Source: Leptobrachium leishanense (taxonomy: Eukaryota; Chordata; Amphibia; Anura; Megophryidae). Taken from it: a DNA stretch of 64,000 nt. The position numbers and the translations under genes were made by a program. Shown here one piece after another: positions 1 through 18,612 of this stretch (its first letter is position 1; each line of letters begins with the position of its first letter). The notes beneath the pieces were generated by a model. That model was not told the origin of the DNA. It saw only the letters and a list, made by a program, of their open reading frames with translations, and did not search any database. Where the stretch lies: contig CM019063.1 of NCBI GenBank assembly GCA_009667805.1, positions 190,398,661-190,462,660 of the forward strand. The letters run 5' to 3'.

Positions 1-225
1 CACCAGGGAAAGAATTCTTTGGTCATCCACCACAGTTGTTTTCCGTGGTCTCCCGGGTCTTTTGGTGTTGCTGAGCTCACAGGTGCGTTCCTTCTGTTTG
101 AGAATGTTCCAAACAGTTGTTTTGGACACGCCTAATGTTCTTGCTATCTCTCTGATGGGTTTGTTTTGTTTCTTCAGCCTAATGATGGCTTGCTTCACTG
201 ATAGTGACAGCTCTTTGGATATCAT
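1..225 (-). CDS. Tc1-family transposase, N-terminal 75 codons (partial)
   Basis: The reading frame is open from the ATG at 225 to the window edge. It encodes the N-terminal DNA-binding region of a Tc1-type transposase: a paired-like helix-turn-helix (residues about 8-45, with IREIARTLGVSKTTV) followed by the GRPR-like AT-hook GRPRKTT near residue 62. The DDE catalytic domain is beyond the edge, so intactness is unknown. This element differs from the Tc1 copy in IQCD, having a different terminal repeat and a different N-terminal sequence. Confidence 0.75.
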   Translation of the reverse strand, partial: MISKELSLSVKQAIIRLKKQNKPIREIARTLGVSKTTVWNILKQKERTCELSNTKRPGRPRKTTVVDDQRILSLV

Positions 226-577
226 CTTGAGAGTTGACAGCAACAGATTCCAAATAGCACACTTGAAATGAACTCTGGGCCTTTTATCTGCACATTGTAA
301 TTGGGGTAATGAGGGAATATCACACACCTGGCCATGGAACAGCTGAGAAGCCAATTGTTAAGGGACCAAAGGTAATTGGACAAGTGGGAGGCACATCTGC
401 AAACTGCTGTAAGTCCTACACAGTTCACCTGAGTTGGATGTACATACCCTCAAACTAAAGCTAACAGTCTGCAGTTAAAGCACATTGTGTTTGTTTCATT
501 CCAACTCCATTGTGGTGGTGTATAGAGCCAAAGATGTTAGAATTGTGTTGATGTCCCAATATTTCTGGACCTGACTG
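1..577 (-). mobile_element. Tc1/mariner element, 5' part, cut by window edge
   Basis: The right end reads as the start of a minus-strand Tc1 element. Its terminal inverted repeat starts CAGTCAGGTCCAG on the minus strand at 577 and is followed by the expected TA target dinucleotide at 578-579. The transposase start lies inside at 225. The rest of the element is off the left edge, so its second inverted repeat cannot be checked. It sits in a TPCN1 intron. Confidence 0.8.
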
Positions 578-1573
578 TAGATATTTTGCTTTAAAAGGGA
601 ACATGTGCCCAGTCTTGCTCTCCAACTGCAACTGAAGTGACTGATGTCAGCAATCACCGTTCTATGAAAAACAAATTCCTTAAAAAAGGTTTAAAAGGGA
701 CACCACCACTAACATAAACTGTAACTAGATTACTTGTGAATTCCAAACAAAGCCACCTTATAAAATACATGCTACATATTTTTTTCTAACAGTATGTAAA
801 CAGGAAAAATACAATTTTATCTCCTGTTTCCATTTTGTGGATATTTCTCATGATGCAATATTTACTAAAATCTGAACATGTTTCACTTTACAGCTGTGGC
901 ATAGGTTAAAGCAGTAGTGAAGAGGCAAGGGGGTAGAGGAGGGAATGTGGCAGCTGAATGAGATCTGCTAGTTGGCTTAAAACACATTAATCTACACCCT
1001 AGCAATGTCCATTGCATACATTCGACACAATGGAATCCTTAGGAGTCAGATTTTTGGTGACTATACCTATTCACTCCATTCTATGCTTAATGCCACACAG
1101 TGAGGAGCAAGTGATGTAAAGATACAGTAGGGTGTGCAGTTTACACAACACAAAATATCACAAAATGGACACAACCAGTGACACAGAGTAAAATATATTA
1201 TTATTTTCTTAATGAAACATACAAAGAAAAACAAAAGAACATGTAAGATATCAGCAACATAAAATAAACAAAATAAAACCATTTCATTTTTTGGTGGTAG
1301 TGGCCCTTTAAATGGTAGGAAAATAAAACGCTCCATATATCTGTACACATAAAGTTTTACTCTACTGAATGCTATAAATTATGATGGGTTGAGATTAAGT
1401 GCATCTTTGACATCACAAGTTTCAAAATGTTTTTAAACACAAAGAGCAGTTGCGGAAAAAACTTTGCTTAAAAATATTTAGTTGGAAAGGATTTCCTTTT
1501 CTGGCGTTTTAGTTTAAAGCCTGTTCTACTGGCATCTATTATAAAACAGGATTCCATATTAATCTTCCCCTCC

Positions 1574-1636
1574 TACTTGAAAACGAGAGAAATCTCAATG
1601 TATCCTTCCTGGTAAAATACTTTATAAATAAAGTCT
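1574..1636 (+). repeat. SINE 3' tail copy
   Basis: This is the module CTTGAAAACGAGAGAAATCT followed by a conserved TGTATCCTTCCTGGTAAAAT and a TTTATAAATAAA end. The same module recurs at 6655, 11110, 11978, 28404 and 57170 in both orientations, and at 6655 it is joined to a tRNA-like head. Confidence 0.75.
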
Positions 1637-1664
1637 TTTTTCTAGAAAGATTCTCTGACTCCGG

Positions 1665-1798
1665 GATGGCAAACTCTGGACTTCCAGATGTTTCTGAACT
1701 ACTATTCCCATGATTCTCTGTCCATGTATTGCATTGAGAGAATTCAGGAATTGTAGGCAATAAACATCTGGGGGTCCAGAAGTAGACATCCCTGCTGT
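1665..1798. repeat. Palindromic MITE with AACATCTGG arms
   Basis: Imperfect inverted repeat. The left arm has GGCAAACTCTGGACTTCCAG followed by ATGTTTC, and the right arm has AAACATCTGGGGGTCCAGAAG. The centre reads ACTACTATTCCCATGATTCT. The same organisation recurs at 10439, 43098, 43262 and 43585. No coding capacity. hAT-type ancestry is my inference from the general look of the arms. Confidence 0.65.
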
Positions 1799-3765
1799 GA
1801 CACCTTGAAATGTAATACCTGTTGGTGAACAATTAAGTCTTGCAATGTTCTTCCAACAGATGAATAACTAACAAAGTCCAACAGGACACATTAATCCTGT
1901 ATCAACATTGTAGGGATCAGTGAACATGAACTTTATTACTCAACATAAATGACAATTTGTCTTTTTTTGTGCTGCAACAGCAATGTTATTTAACAGTTTT
2001 GAATGACATAGTGTAACGGTGTTTAAATGAATACACTGTAAAAAAGGCAGTGGCATCTGTTGACATAACTAAAATCTGATATAGCAATTTGGTGGAATCA
2101 GGAGACAACGAGACAACAGAAATTATAAATTTCATTATTTCTAAGAGAGCTTTGGAAGGTAAATTTCATTCTGATGGGAGGGCAGGAGATTTGCTTTATC
2201 TAACACAGGCATAAAGAGTCTGCCAGGGAAATGTTGCAGATGTGACATCAAGCTTAAGCACAGGCAACGACTACATGGACTATAAAGGAAAGCTCTGCTG
2301 CATATGTGGACATCTAAATTCACTGTACATGCAGGAAAGAACCTAGGGTTGTAATTAGGTATGTGCTGTCCCAGGCATTCTACTGCCCTAACCTGACACC
2401 AAACAAACATGAATGTAAACATGAAACAAAGACAAATATTTACGTATCAGGGCTATCTATGCCAATACAAATGTAATTTATAAACAAAGGCAAAGTATCT
2501 TGTTTACACTGACAATTTTTAACAATATTTATCACCGTTTACAGACTCATTGAAGGAAGATTTATTGATTTGTACACTATTATGCATCCGCACACCTCAA
2601 ATATATAGGTCCTCTAAAACAAATGACGTCAGGAGAAAAAAGTGCTTTGCACTTCAGTTGGCTTCCCTTTGTCCAGACCTAGTAGGCCTTTGCATGAACA
2701 TATCCTATTCGTAGGTCACCACATTGTAACTGCTGATAAACCAGTGTCGGTAAATAACTTATGGTTTTAAAAACTTGCAAAAAGAAAGATAGTCTAACTT
2801 TTAAGGTTAGAATTAGGGTTAAGGTTTACCTTTAGGGTTAGAGTTAACCCCAACCCCATATCAACAGATCCTGATCCATTTTTCTCTCAATCTTTATGGG
2901 AATTTGATCATGAATCCTTCATTTTTATTATAAAAGAATACTGAAAGGTACGACCAGACACCCATTCACCTGCTGCACAGGCCTACACGCACACCTCAGA
3001 CGTCAGACACAAACACGCTGAGGCTAGCTGGCAGAATTCTCGACCAGCATTCTGCCAGGCGGGTTCCAGTGAGTAGACACTAGCATCTGTAAGTTATAAT
3101 GCGGCTCCGCCAGGGCCTGCGGCTGCGCACTCGCGAGATATTACAGATGCTATGGGAGCATTCTTACAGCCAGCCCATCGCTCCAAAACCGGCAGGCAAA
3201 CCATCCCAACACCAGCTACCAGTATCAGTATTGGGGGCATTAGCATGAGTACAAGTACAAATGCCCAGTATGGGTATCGGGGCATCCCTACCTATAACGT
3301 ATACCAGTATTATTTTTGCACCTTACTCACATCAGAAAAATGATGCAAATATGGTGTGAACTTGTGCCACTTTTTCAGTAAGAGAATCTATATTTTTTAA
3401 AACCACAGAATTTCCAATATTCTTAAAACCACAACTTTTTTTACCATTGCTATTTTATCAGCAGTCACAAGGTGGAGACTTGCAGATAGTAAACCATGCA
3501 ATAATACAACCCTGAAAAATCCCTTTCTTTCACTGGAAAAAAATGCAGTGAACACTTTGCTGACCACCTGAACACTTAGCTGGTCTAAATTATTAGTTGT
3601 TGTACTCAGGTTGTCCTTAAAAATCACTTTGTATGGAAACTATGGAAGAGGCACTTGAGACCCAAATTTACATATACTGTATAAAAATAGTCCCAGTTTT
3701 TGAGAAGCCTTAATGCCTAAAACCTGCATGTTGCAAAATATATAAGCTTGAGGTCTTGTACTGAC

Positions 3766-3875
3766 CTGGAGGTAGATGGCAGCTTCCTGATACCGAGTTT
3801 CCCAGCTTGATGTCGAGCCGTCAGGTGCCTGACTGTGCTCCGAGATATCAGTAAAGAGATCATACTCTACTCTAG
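3766..3875 (-). CDS. TPCN1: TPCN1 coding exon 2 (two-pore channel 1)
   Basis: TPC1 is the two-pore, two-domain cation channel of endolysosomal membranes. This exon encodes part of its cytosolic N-terminus, ending SSWETRYQEAAIYLQ, which matches the conserved NYQEAAIYLQ segment of vertebrate TPC1 just before the first membrane segment. Boundaries: acceptor tgcag before 3875 and donor gtcagt after 3766, reading the minus strand. The exon begins with 2 nt that complete the codon left by the previous exon, so the phases agree. It contains no membrane segment; all channel-domain exons are outside the window. TPCN1 rather than TPCN2 is supported both by this peptide and by the IQCD neighbour. Confidence 0.9.
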
Positions 3876-5019
3876 CTGCAAGATGAGGATGGGAAAAAAA
3901 ATGACAAATGCAAAATTAAATGGGGAGAAAAACATAACATTCCACCAGCCACTTATTATGGAGATAGCAAACAAGTGTATTGCCCCCTATCAGAGTTCTC
4001 ACTGAACAGCAGCATCAAGGGAATGCGTGGGATGTGAATTCAGACCAGCTCAGAGGGAGCCTGGAGCTGGATTAAAAGGGGGTAAATGACTCTAGGTTGG
4101 AGGTTACATTTGGGGGTCAGGAGGGATTAATATTTAACCCATCCATTTTTCTCCCCCATACCCAGTTTTAGCAATAAGGAAACCCATTTAACAACTCCCA
4201 AAACTTTAAAGGAGTTAGGGAACTTACCAGAGCTGCGGGTAAACAAACTACTGAGAATTAACAAGCCGTTCAATTCTTATTAATTATTGAGCAAAACCAC
4301 AAATATAGTTTTAAAAACATATTAAAGTGTTACAGGTGTAATCTTTGGAGGAGGTGGCACACTTGCCCCTTTCACTACCAAAAAGGAAATAAAATAAAAT
4401 AAAAAATTACAATGAATTGCATTTACATGCCTTTAGTGCAAATGTAGTGTTCCCTCTGGGCAGAATTTAAATTTGCTGAGATTTCACGCTTGTCGCCTTC
4501 TATTACTGTAAGAAAGCTACATGGAGCCCTCACTGTAACAAAACATTTAACAAGCTTTACTGCTCCAGCAAGTGTTAAGCCAGTCCAATGGCTGGTGGAG
4601 AGAGGGAGGTGACCCAAATTAGTTCACACTTCATGGTTCTGATGCCTGAAATACAACTCATCTCTTGCTGATCTGAGCTTCTCAGTAGAGCTAAACTCCT
4701 GCACTTTGAGGGCTGAATTAGCCTGCCAAGAGCCCCCCCCCCCCCCAACACAAACTAAGACAAATCTTTGTTGTACTGTTATTTCGTTGATTCATGTTTT
4801 GGCAAAAAGTTACCCAAAATTATTTTTAAACTTCATTGAGATTTCATTCAAATATATGTTTGAAAATTGTGTTTGCAAAAGTGTTGATAACAAATAATAT
4901 CAAAAACAAAAGCAGTTTGTGTTAGTGTATAGGCAAATATGACATGTGAAGATGGAGCATTCATTGCACCTTAGGGCAAGTGTCACATTCAAGTCCGTTT
5001 ACATTCCACAGAGATTTAC
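3876..5019. other. TPCN1 intron between coding exons 1 and 2
   Basis: About 1.1 kb of noncoding DNA between two phase-matched splice sites. It includes a C-run around 4733-4746. I see no repeat with clear ends. Confidence 0.6.
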
Positions 5020-5143
5020 AAGGTGACGTGTCTCTACCTGAAGCCATGTCACTGTTTGTGCCTTCTGGAGAGAGATCAGCACAACTACCATTCTCTTCTA
5101 AAGTGAGAATAAGAGGTTCATCATCTTCCTGCTTTCCAGCCAT
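5020..5143 (-). CDS. TPCN1: TPCN1 coding exon 1 with start codon
   Basis: Translation begins at the ATG at 5143 with MAGKQEDDEPLILTLEENGS. This matches the start of vertebrate TPC1, where DDVPLILTLDEGG follows the initiator. The exon itself begins at 5197, after a good acceptor (tatccttgcag). The donor used is probably GTAAAT at 5019, because ending at 5020 leaves one nucleotide, which fits the two-nucleotide start of the next exon at 3875. A second GT 16 nt downstream would break the phase. The acidic EDDEPL stretch resembles an N-terminal dileucine lysosomal sorting signal; that role is inference. Confidence 0.9.
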
Positions 5144-5637
5144 GCCCTGGATATTCCAGCAAAGTCTCACTCAAGGCTCTGGTACCCAGGCTCTGTTCTG
5201 CAAGGATATATCATTCATCTGGTCATCGCAGACCTACATGCAGATTAATCATACACCAAAAAGAATTTCACTGGATTGCCAGAGATGCAGAAAGGATAGG
5301 AGTGTCATCTTTCCATTCACTTATTGTTGGAGCAGAGACAATCATGAGCTGCAAAGGCATAAAATAACAGAAGCAATGATTGTACATAAGTAACATGAAC
5401 AAAAGCATGATAAGTTAGAAAAAGCATAATTATGACATTTTAGCCCAGTGGTCTATTGCAGCCATAGTAAGCCTACCATTTATTTGTGAAATTAAAAGCA
5501 AATATTGATTCCAACCCCCCCCCCCCTGCGATTTAAAGCACTAAACCAAGTTGCATTTCCAAGGGATGCTTGTGTTAACCCTCTCCTGACCCTTACACAC
5601 CCTGTCCCCTGTTTAAACTGAAAATGATAACACTCAC

Positions 5638-5740
5638 TTTGCATCCCGCACAGGGCTCCCTCAGCTAACAAGAGTCCAGCCAATGTGACCGCATTGAGAG
5701 CCATGGGTTAGTCCCAAAACTACTGTTTACTCATTCTTTG
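5638..5740 (-). promoter_or_regulatory. Candidate TPCN1 5' UTR exon with upstream ATG
   Basis: On the minus strand a pyrimidine-rich acceptor (ctgtcttccttcttgag) precedes 5740 and a consensus donor GTGAGT follows 5638. The segment contains an ATG at 5704 in a favourable context (ACCCATGG) opening a hydrophobic reading frame that begins MALNAVTLAGLLLAEG. If spliced to the exon at 5197, this frame would run 47 codons and stop just past the TPCN1 start codon in another frame, so it would be an overlapping upstream ORF. An alternative is the first exon of an unrelated transcript. No transcript evidence is available. Confidence 0.4.
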
Positions 5741-6118
5741 CTCAAGAAGGAAGACAGGTAAAGGTAGGGACTTCACTCTGGTCATGGAGACCATTCAGTT
5801 TCAGTGTCACAGTGCCTAGGGTGCATCTTAAAAGCACCACTCTTCATGTATTTATTAAAGTAATAATGAATCCAGTTTGGTAAAATAAGCATTTTAGAAA
5901 ATAAAACTACTTCTTTGCTCTCTGCAAGGACTAAATCCTATTTCTTCAGCAGTCTAAAGCTTGGTTTCTTATTTTCCAGGTTCAGAGGTCAGGTTGTTTT
6001 GGAATGCTGAGTCGAAGGGCTAGAGTTAGACTTTTAAAGAGACACTCTGCTCATCCGGACCATTTTGAATTTACTATTTGTGTAAAGCCAACATTTACTC
6101 CAGTTTGCAATACTGTAA

Positions 6119-6526
6119 GGCTCGTGACAGACAAGCGCAGTGTTCACGTCCGTGATAGCATACAATTGTGTTAAATGGAGCCCCACACACGAAGTACGTC
6201 CGCACAGAAGTGCGGGGGCTGACGGATGCGGCAAACGGATGCTGGTTAGGCAAGAACATAATACTGCTAGAATGGACGTGCGGAGTGCGCCAAGTCCGCA
6301 TAGCTTTGTGTGTGAGTGATGGAACGTGGTCAGACAGACTGCATTTATACGTCCAGCATTTTTGACAGATAAAATGTCTTTTAATTTTATTTTCCCTCCT
6401 ATATCCGTCAAAAATAACGTCAGTCACAAAAACGGACTGTGTGGCCACTACTGCGTCTTCCGTCAAAAAGTGCGTCCGTACTGCCCGAGCGCAGTCCGTA
6501 GAAAACGCACTCATTTGACCCTACCC
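6119..6526. repeat. CpG-rich MITE with TAA target duplication
   Basis: Starts GGCTCGTGACAGACAAGCGC and ends in a loosely complementary sequence. It is flanked by TAA at 6116-6118 and 6527-6529. The interior is rich in ACGT, GTCCG and TGCGTC motifs and differs sharply in CpG content from the flanks. It belongs with the elements at 34310, 37090, 41543 and 62665. Confidence 0.65.
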
Positions 6527-6654
6527 TAAAACACTGACGCTCTCTGAATAAAGCAAGTATTTATTGCTTAGCACAAGGGAAATCAAGTTGTTCGATTGCA
6601 AATTTGCAGATATGAAACTTTTTGAGTTGCAAGAATAATAAAAAAAAAATTTGA

Positions 6655-6846
6655 GAAAGTATTTTACCAGGAAGGATACATTGAGATTTCTCTCGTTTTC
6701 AAGTATGTCCTGGGTGGCGAGTCTGTACAGTTAGGTGTCTTGCCAAGGACACTTACTGGAGAGGTTGCTCGCTGGGATCGAACCCATGACTCCACAGGCT
6801 CTCTCCATGCAGAGCAGTGACATTACCTCTACTCCATCCAGCCGGT
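6655..6846 (-). repeat. tRNA-derived SINE, near full length
   Basis: Read on the minus strand, the element opens with a tRNA-like head containing TGGATGGAGTAGAGG (A-box-like) and a perfect B box, GGTTCGATCCC, at 6774-6784. It continues through a unique body and finishes with the CTTGAAAACGAGAGAAATCT tail module found alone at five other sites here. The head-to-B-box spacing suits a pol III promoter. This is a repeat and not a functional tRNA gene, as no cloverleaf can be closed. Confidence 0.7.
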
Positions 6847-7010
6847 AGAATAATAATAATTAACTTTCCAAAAGTATGACATGTTAGAAATATGAGGATT
6901 ACACCTCTAAAGACAGCAGACAAAATGACACCAGAACACCGAGGTGAAAGGAGGTTTGAAGGCGATACACGGTGTAACTGTGCACAATGCCAGTGCATGG
7001 TGCGCAAATG

Positions 7011-7455
7011 TGTGAGGGTCAGCGTGAGTGCACGGTGTGCATGTGTTGAGCGGCACTGTGTGAGTGCCTGGTGTGTATATGTGCTGAGCAGCACCGTGTG
7101 AGTGCATGGTGTGTATATGTGCTGAGCGACAACGTGTGAGTGCACGGTGTGCATATGTACTGAGGATTGTGTGAGTGCACGGTGTGTATATGTGCTGAGC
7201 GGCAACGTGTGAGTGCACGGTGTGCATATGTACTGAGGATTGTGTGAGTGCACGGTGTGCATATGTGCTGAGCGGCAACGTGTGAGTGCCTGGTCTGTAT
7301 ATGTACTGAGGATTGTGTGAGTGCACGGTGTGTAGATGTGCTGAGCGACAACGTGAGTGCACGGTGTGTATATGTACGGAGGATTGTGTGAGTGCACGGT
7401 GTGTATATGTACGGAGGATTGTGAGTGCATGGTGTGTATATGTGCTGAGCATAGG
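7011..7455. repeat. Minisatellite of 38-bp and 35-bp units
   Basis: About twelve units of GTGTGAGTGC-ACGGTGTGTA-TATG are seen. There are two unit types: one ends CTGAGCGGCAAC (38 bp), the other ends ACTGAGGATT (35 bp). They partly alternate. The array keeps long frames open on the minus strand, giving histidine/threonine-rich pseudo-proteins with no other support. Confidence 0.9.
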
Positions 7456-7686
7456 CGTGTGCAGGGGTGTGACCAGGCACACCCTAATGTTGGGTGCAGA
7501 GGTTATCTTTCACCTCTTACATTGACATTTTTGGTGTCCCTTATCCAGTTCATGACAAATAACATAAAACCTGACGGTATCTCTGATTACAGGCTTGTTA
7601 TTTCTAGTGCAAAATCCTCTAAACAAAGTTTTAAATTAATCAATATTCTGGGGGTGCACACCCTAATGTAACGGGATGCACACGCC
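7450..7686. repeat. MITE-like repeat, GCGTGTGCA ends
   Basis: The left end ATAGGCGTGTGCAGGGGTGT and the right end GGATGCACACGCC are inverted relative to each other. The internal phrase CACACCCTAATGT occurs twice, near 7478 and 7656. The left boundary abuts the minisatellite. No coding capacity. Confidence 0.5.
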
Positions 7687-7797
7687 AGTGGTGATGCAGG
7701 TCAGTGTGAGTGCCCGGGCTGTATATTTTCTCAGTACATTCTTTTGTTCTCTATACACCATTACCACTATGGCTAATTCCTACGGGTACCTCCTCAC

Positions 7798-8322
7798 CCT
7801 CTCTCCCCGGCGCCGCACAGCCAGCTGGATCAGGTACTAACATAGATCGCCAGGCCTCACACACTTCCGGCGGCGACAGCACGGAGCGTGATTGGCAGAG
7901 AGGGTGACATGTCATCATCTCCCTGCCCACCACCTCACAGCGCTGCGCTGCAACCAGTCGCCGCGATGGAAGAGCGAGTGGGAATGCACAAAGCTACGGA
8001 GCAGACCTCTGCAATTTTGAAACAATGTGCATTGCAACTTGCCACACTAACCAGTTGTGGGGTGCCGTAGCCCACAGGCATAAGTGTATACAGTTGTTGT
8101 AGTGAACCCATCTATTCAACCAGACATTGAAATTTCTCTAGTGCCTAGAACTCGGTACCGCTTGTTTTGCACATGCGTACTAAGTAGTAGAAAACTGGGA
8201 CGCAGTGGTTGGCTGGAGGGAGCAAAGAAGCATCTTATTGGATGCAGACCATGTCGCCTGGCAACAGGATGTACACGGAGGACGCTCTGGACTCAAACAG
8301 GGACTGTCAGAAAGTAAAACAA
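7798..8322. promoter_or_regulatory. Candidate bidirectional TPCN1/IQCD promoter region
   Basis: A GC- and CpG-rich island lies between the divergent TPCN1 (minus) and IQCD (plus) genes. It contains inverted CCAAT boxes (ATTGG near 7888 and 8237), an ETS-like CCGGAAGTG on the minus strand near 7865, and an RFX X-box at 8253. A minus-strand donor GTGAGG at 7797 and a plus-strand donor caag|GTAAAG at 8322 could end noncoding first exons of the two genes; a plausible IQCD acceptor (attttag) lies at 9324. Transcription starts are not mapped. Confidence 0.5.
8253..8265 (+). promoter_or_regulatory. RFX X-box upstream of IQCD
   Basis: GTCGCCTGGCAAC fits the X-box consensus RYYNYY-N(1-3)-RRNRAC at every position with a one-base spacer. 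RFX factors bind such sites in promoters of ciliary genes. The site is 1.1 kb upstream of the start codon of IQCD, an axonemal gene, and about 60 bp before a possible first-exon donor. Confidence 0.6.
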
Positions 8323-9324
8323 GGTAAAGGTATATTTAAACCTTCCTTCATGGAGCCTGTCAGAGTGGGGTGTGTAGCACTCAGAATATTATTGTATGCA
8401 CATAGCGGGGGGGGGGGGGTGTATTAAGACCCCCAAGAGGTGTTTGACTCTCCTAGTTGTCATATTTTGAAATGACGGATTCATTTTCTGTAAATTGAGA
8501 ATTAAATCTGAAACCAATGGACAGCCATGGCTCATGTGCCGATATTCCCAGCTATTTCCCCAGTAGGTCTATTTAACCTCAATTTCATAATACATTCAGT
8601 TCACTGTTTAGCTGACACCCCTCTCAATGCAGGTTTGCCAGGTCTGCCATGTTTTCCTGGACACATTTTATTCATGTTGATGGGCAGGGCATGAAAAATG
8701 CCACCCTGCAACATGTAGAATCCATATGCTGCAGGCGAAAAATCAACAAGGAATCCCAGATGACCTGCCTTGATTTCCTTTCTGGGTCATATGAATAATA
8801 CATGTTGCAGGGCAGCACTTTTCACATGTTCCCCTCTGAAATAGTAATATGTGCCCAGGAAAACATTGCCTGATTTGGCAACTCTAGCTCAAAGAGGCCT
8901 GTCAGTAGGGCGTGGGTTTATTTTTAGTGGTCTGACAACAGGGTTGCCAGATCAGCCATGGTTTCCTGAACACATATTATTTCATACAGAGGGGTGCGCA
9001 GAGAAAAATGCTGCCCTGCAATATGCATAATTCATATCCTCTTTTACATCCTTTATTTCTAACCATTGGTGAGTTATTCCTATTTAAAAGTAGAGCCCAT
9101 GGACATCTTCCTCCTGACCGAAACACGTACGTTTTAGTTATCTGATAGATTTCTGCGCTGACTTCTCTGGTACGTAAAGCAGATGTGGTTAAGTCAGGAG
9201 GAACAAAGCTGGTGAATACCTTGTGATTATTAGATAAAGCATTAAGTGGCCAAAACATAACTGGTGTTAACGTTTATTACTTAATTCAAAATGTACATTG
9301 AGTTCTAAATAATTGCTATTTTAG
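8323..9324. other. Probable IQCD 5' intron with palindromic MITEs
   Basis: Noncoding. It contains a C/G run at 8406-8418, a complete palindromic MITE at 8631-8884 and a related half copy near 8940-9050. No exon recognised. Confidence 0.5.
8631..8884. repeat. Palindromic MITE, TTGCCA-TTTTCCTGG ends
   Basis: The left end AGGTTTGCCAGGTCTGCCAT is complementary to the right end ATTGCCTGATTTGGCAACTC, and the similarity continues inward through the TTTTCCTGG block. A half copy follows at 8940-9050 and another member lies at 39608-39866 in the RITA1 intron. Confidence 0.7.
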
Positions 9325-9374
9325 GTCTTTAAGAAAATATCTCCACAAAGGTCTTTTATCTGTCACAAGGAATA

Positions 9375-17443
<8,069 letters not shown>

Positions 17444-17450
17444 CTGGGTT

Positions 17451-17456
17451 AATAAA
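17451..17456 (+). terminator. IQCD polyadenylation signal
   Basis: AATAAA lies 7 bases after the stop codon, with a second AATAAA-like hexamer overlapping downstream. A very short 3' UTR is implied unless a distal site is used. Confidence 0.5.
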
Positions 17457-18612
17457 AATAAAGGCACGTGTGCTAAGCAGGTTTTAAACCTTACTTACTG
17501 CTCTTGTTTAAATGCTATTATAAATTGTTTGCAGGAAGATTTTAAAGAAACTATATATAGATTTCCCAGCAAATTTAAAATATATATTAAAGTAACGCTA
17601 TCACCAAAAAAAGAAACGATTTGTTTTGTTTGTTTTATGTTGCCGATATCATACATTTACTTTGGCTTTCTCTTGTATGTTTATTTAAGAAAATATTTTA
17701 CTCTGTGTCACGCTGTAAATACGTTTTGTGGTTATTTTTTTTGTTTGTTTGGTTGTAATTTGCTCCGTCACAGTGAGTACTATTACAAACTTAACGCTAG
17801 CAATCAGCTTTGTGGGCGTTAATTCTAGGATAAGTGGTCCTATAGCATTACCCCATAGTACATTCCGAAAAAAACCTTTAAAAAAACACGTTAGGGCATC
17901 GGAGATTGTGCTTGCGTCCACGACCTTACTGTACTTTGCGCTCCCCATGTTAAGTATAAAGGAGTGCAAAGAGTAATTAGAGGTAGGATTACAAAATCCT
18001 ACTGCTAATTAGCACACTGGTGCGGTTAATTGAAAAGTTAGCACCAGCTCCAAGCTGTGGTTAACTGCTTCTGCAGAATCAATTAGCAGCAGCTGAAAAC
18101 TCCCCAAAAATCAGATACTCATCCCGCGGCGCAAACAGTGGATTGGTCCGCCGCTACTTGGAGCAAAGTGAGACTAGAGACAAATAGTCTCACTAATTAG
18201 TATAGAATTATTTTTCAAAAAACCCACTGGTTTCTGGGAGTAGACTTTTGTAATATCACTTGGTAGTGAAAGGATGAATGAGCCAGTCTACACACCCTGA
18301 CCACTTTAGCATTTTCAAGTGATCCGGCTGTATGGCGTTCCTTCCACCCCCCCCCCCCCAATGCCCCATTTGTCTGATATGCTTGTAAGAAGCATAGAAG
18401 TTTTTTCCTCCCACACAGGCGTCACCAGGCAGACAGGATTTTCAATATACTGCCTACCGGTCACCTATGATGTTGGCTCGCGCTGGATGCTGAAATCATC
18501 CTGTCTCCAAACAAGCATTCTGGGAGATAGGAGCTGATGGATTTGTTCATCATGAGCAGCCATATAACTTCCATTGATTCACGGGTGGTAGTGCGTTATG
18601 GACTCTGTGCAG
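17457..18612. other. IQCD downstream intergenic DNA
   Basis: Noncoding. The part 17930-18140 is an inverted, diverged copy of 11540-11760 (shared GAGTGCAAAGTA, GGATTACAAAATCCTA, GGTTAATTGAAAAGTTA-type words and CCGCGG). A C-run of about 15 lies near 18345. No gene recognised. Confidence 0.5.

Larger units (their letters stand above)
578..3765. other. TPCN1 intronic DNA, no exon recognised
   Basis: No coding exon is recognisable on either strand. The following TPCN1 exon, expected to open with the conserved EGEN-like segment after YLQ, was not found, so the remaining exons probably lie off the left edge. The stretch holds a SINE tail at 1574, a palindromic MITE at 1665, and a short degenerate TTAGGG-like run near 2805-2850. 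The rest is AT-rich and featureless to me. Confidence 0.5.

Noticed and set aside
4980..5393. 137-codon plus-strand frame opposite TPCN1 exon 1
   Set aside because: Antisense shadow of a well-supported coding exon; no homology or splice context.
6774..6784. Functional tRNA gene suggested by a perfect B box
   Set aside because: No full cloverleaf or acceptor pairing could be found; continuous with a SINE body and tail seen elsewhere.
6753..7482. Long minus-strand frames of up to 225 codons rich in His, Thr and Ser
   Set aside because: They are read through the 35/38-bp minisatellite and SINE in several frames at once; openness follows from the repeat, and no domain or start context supports a gene.
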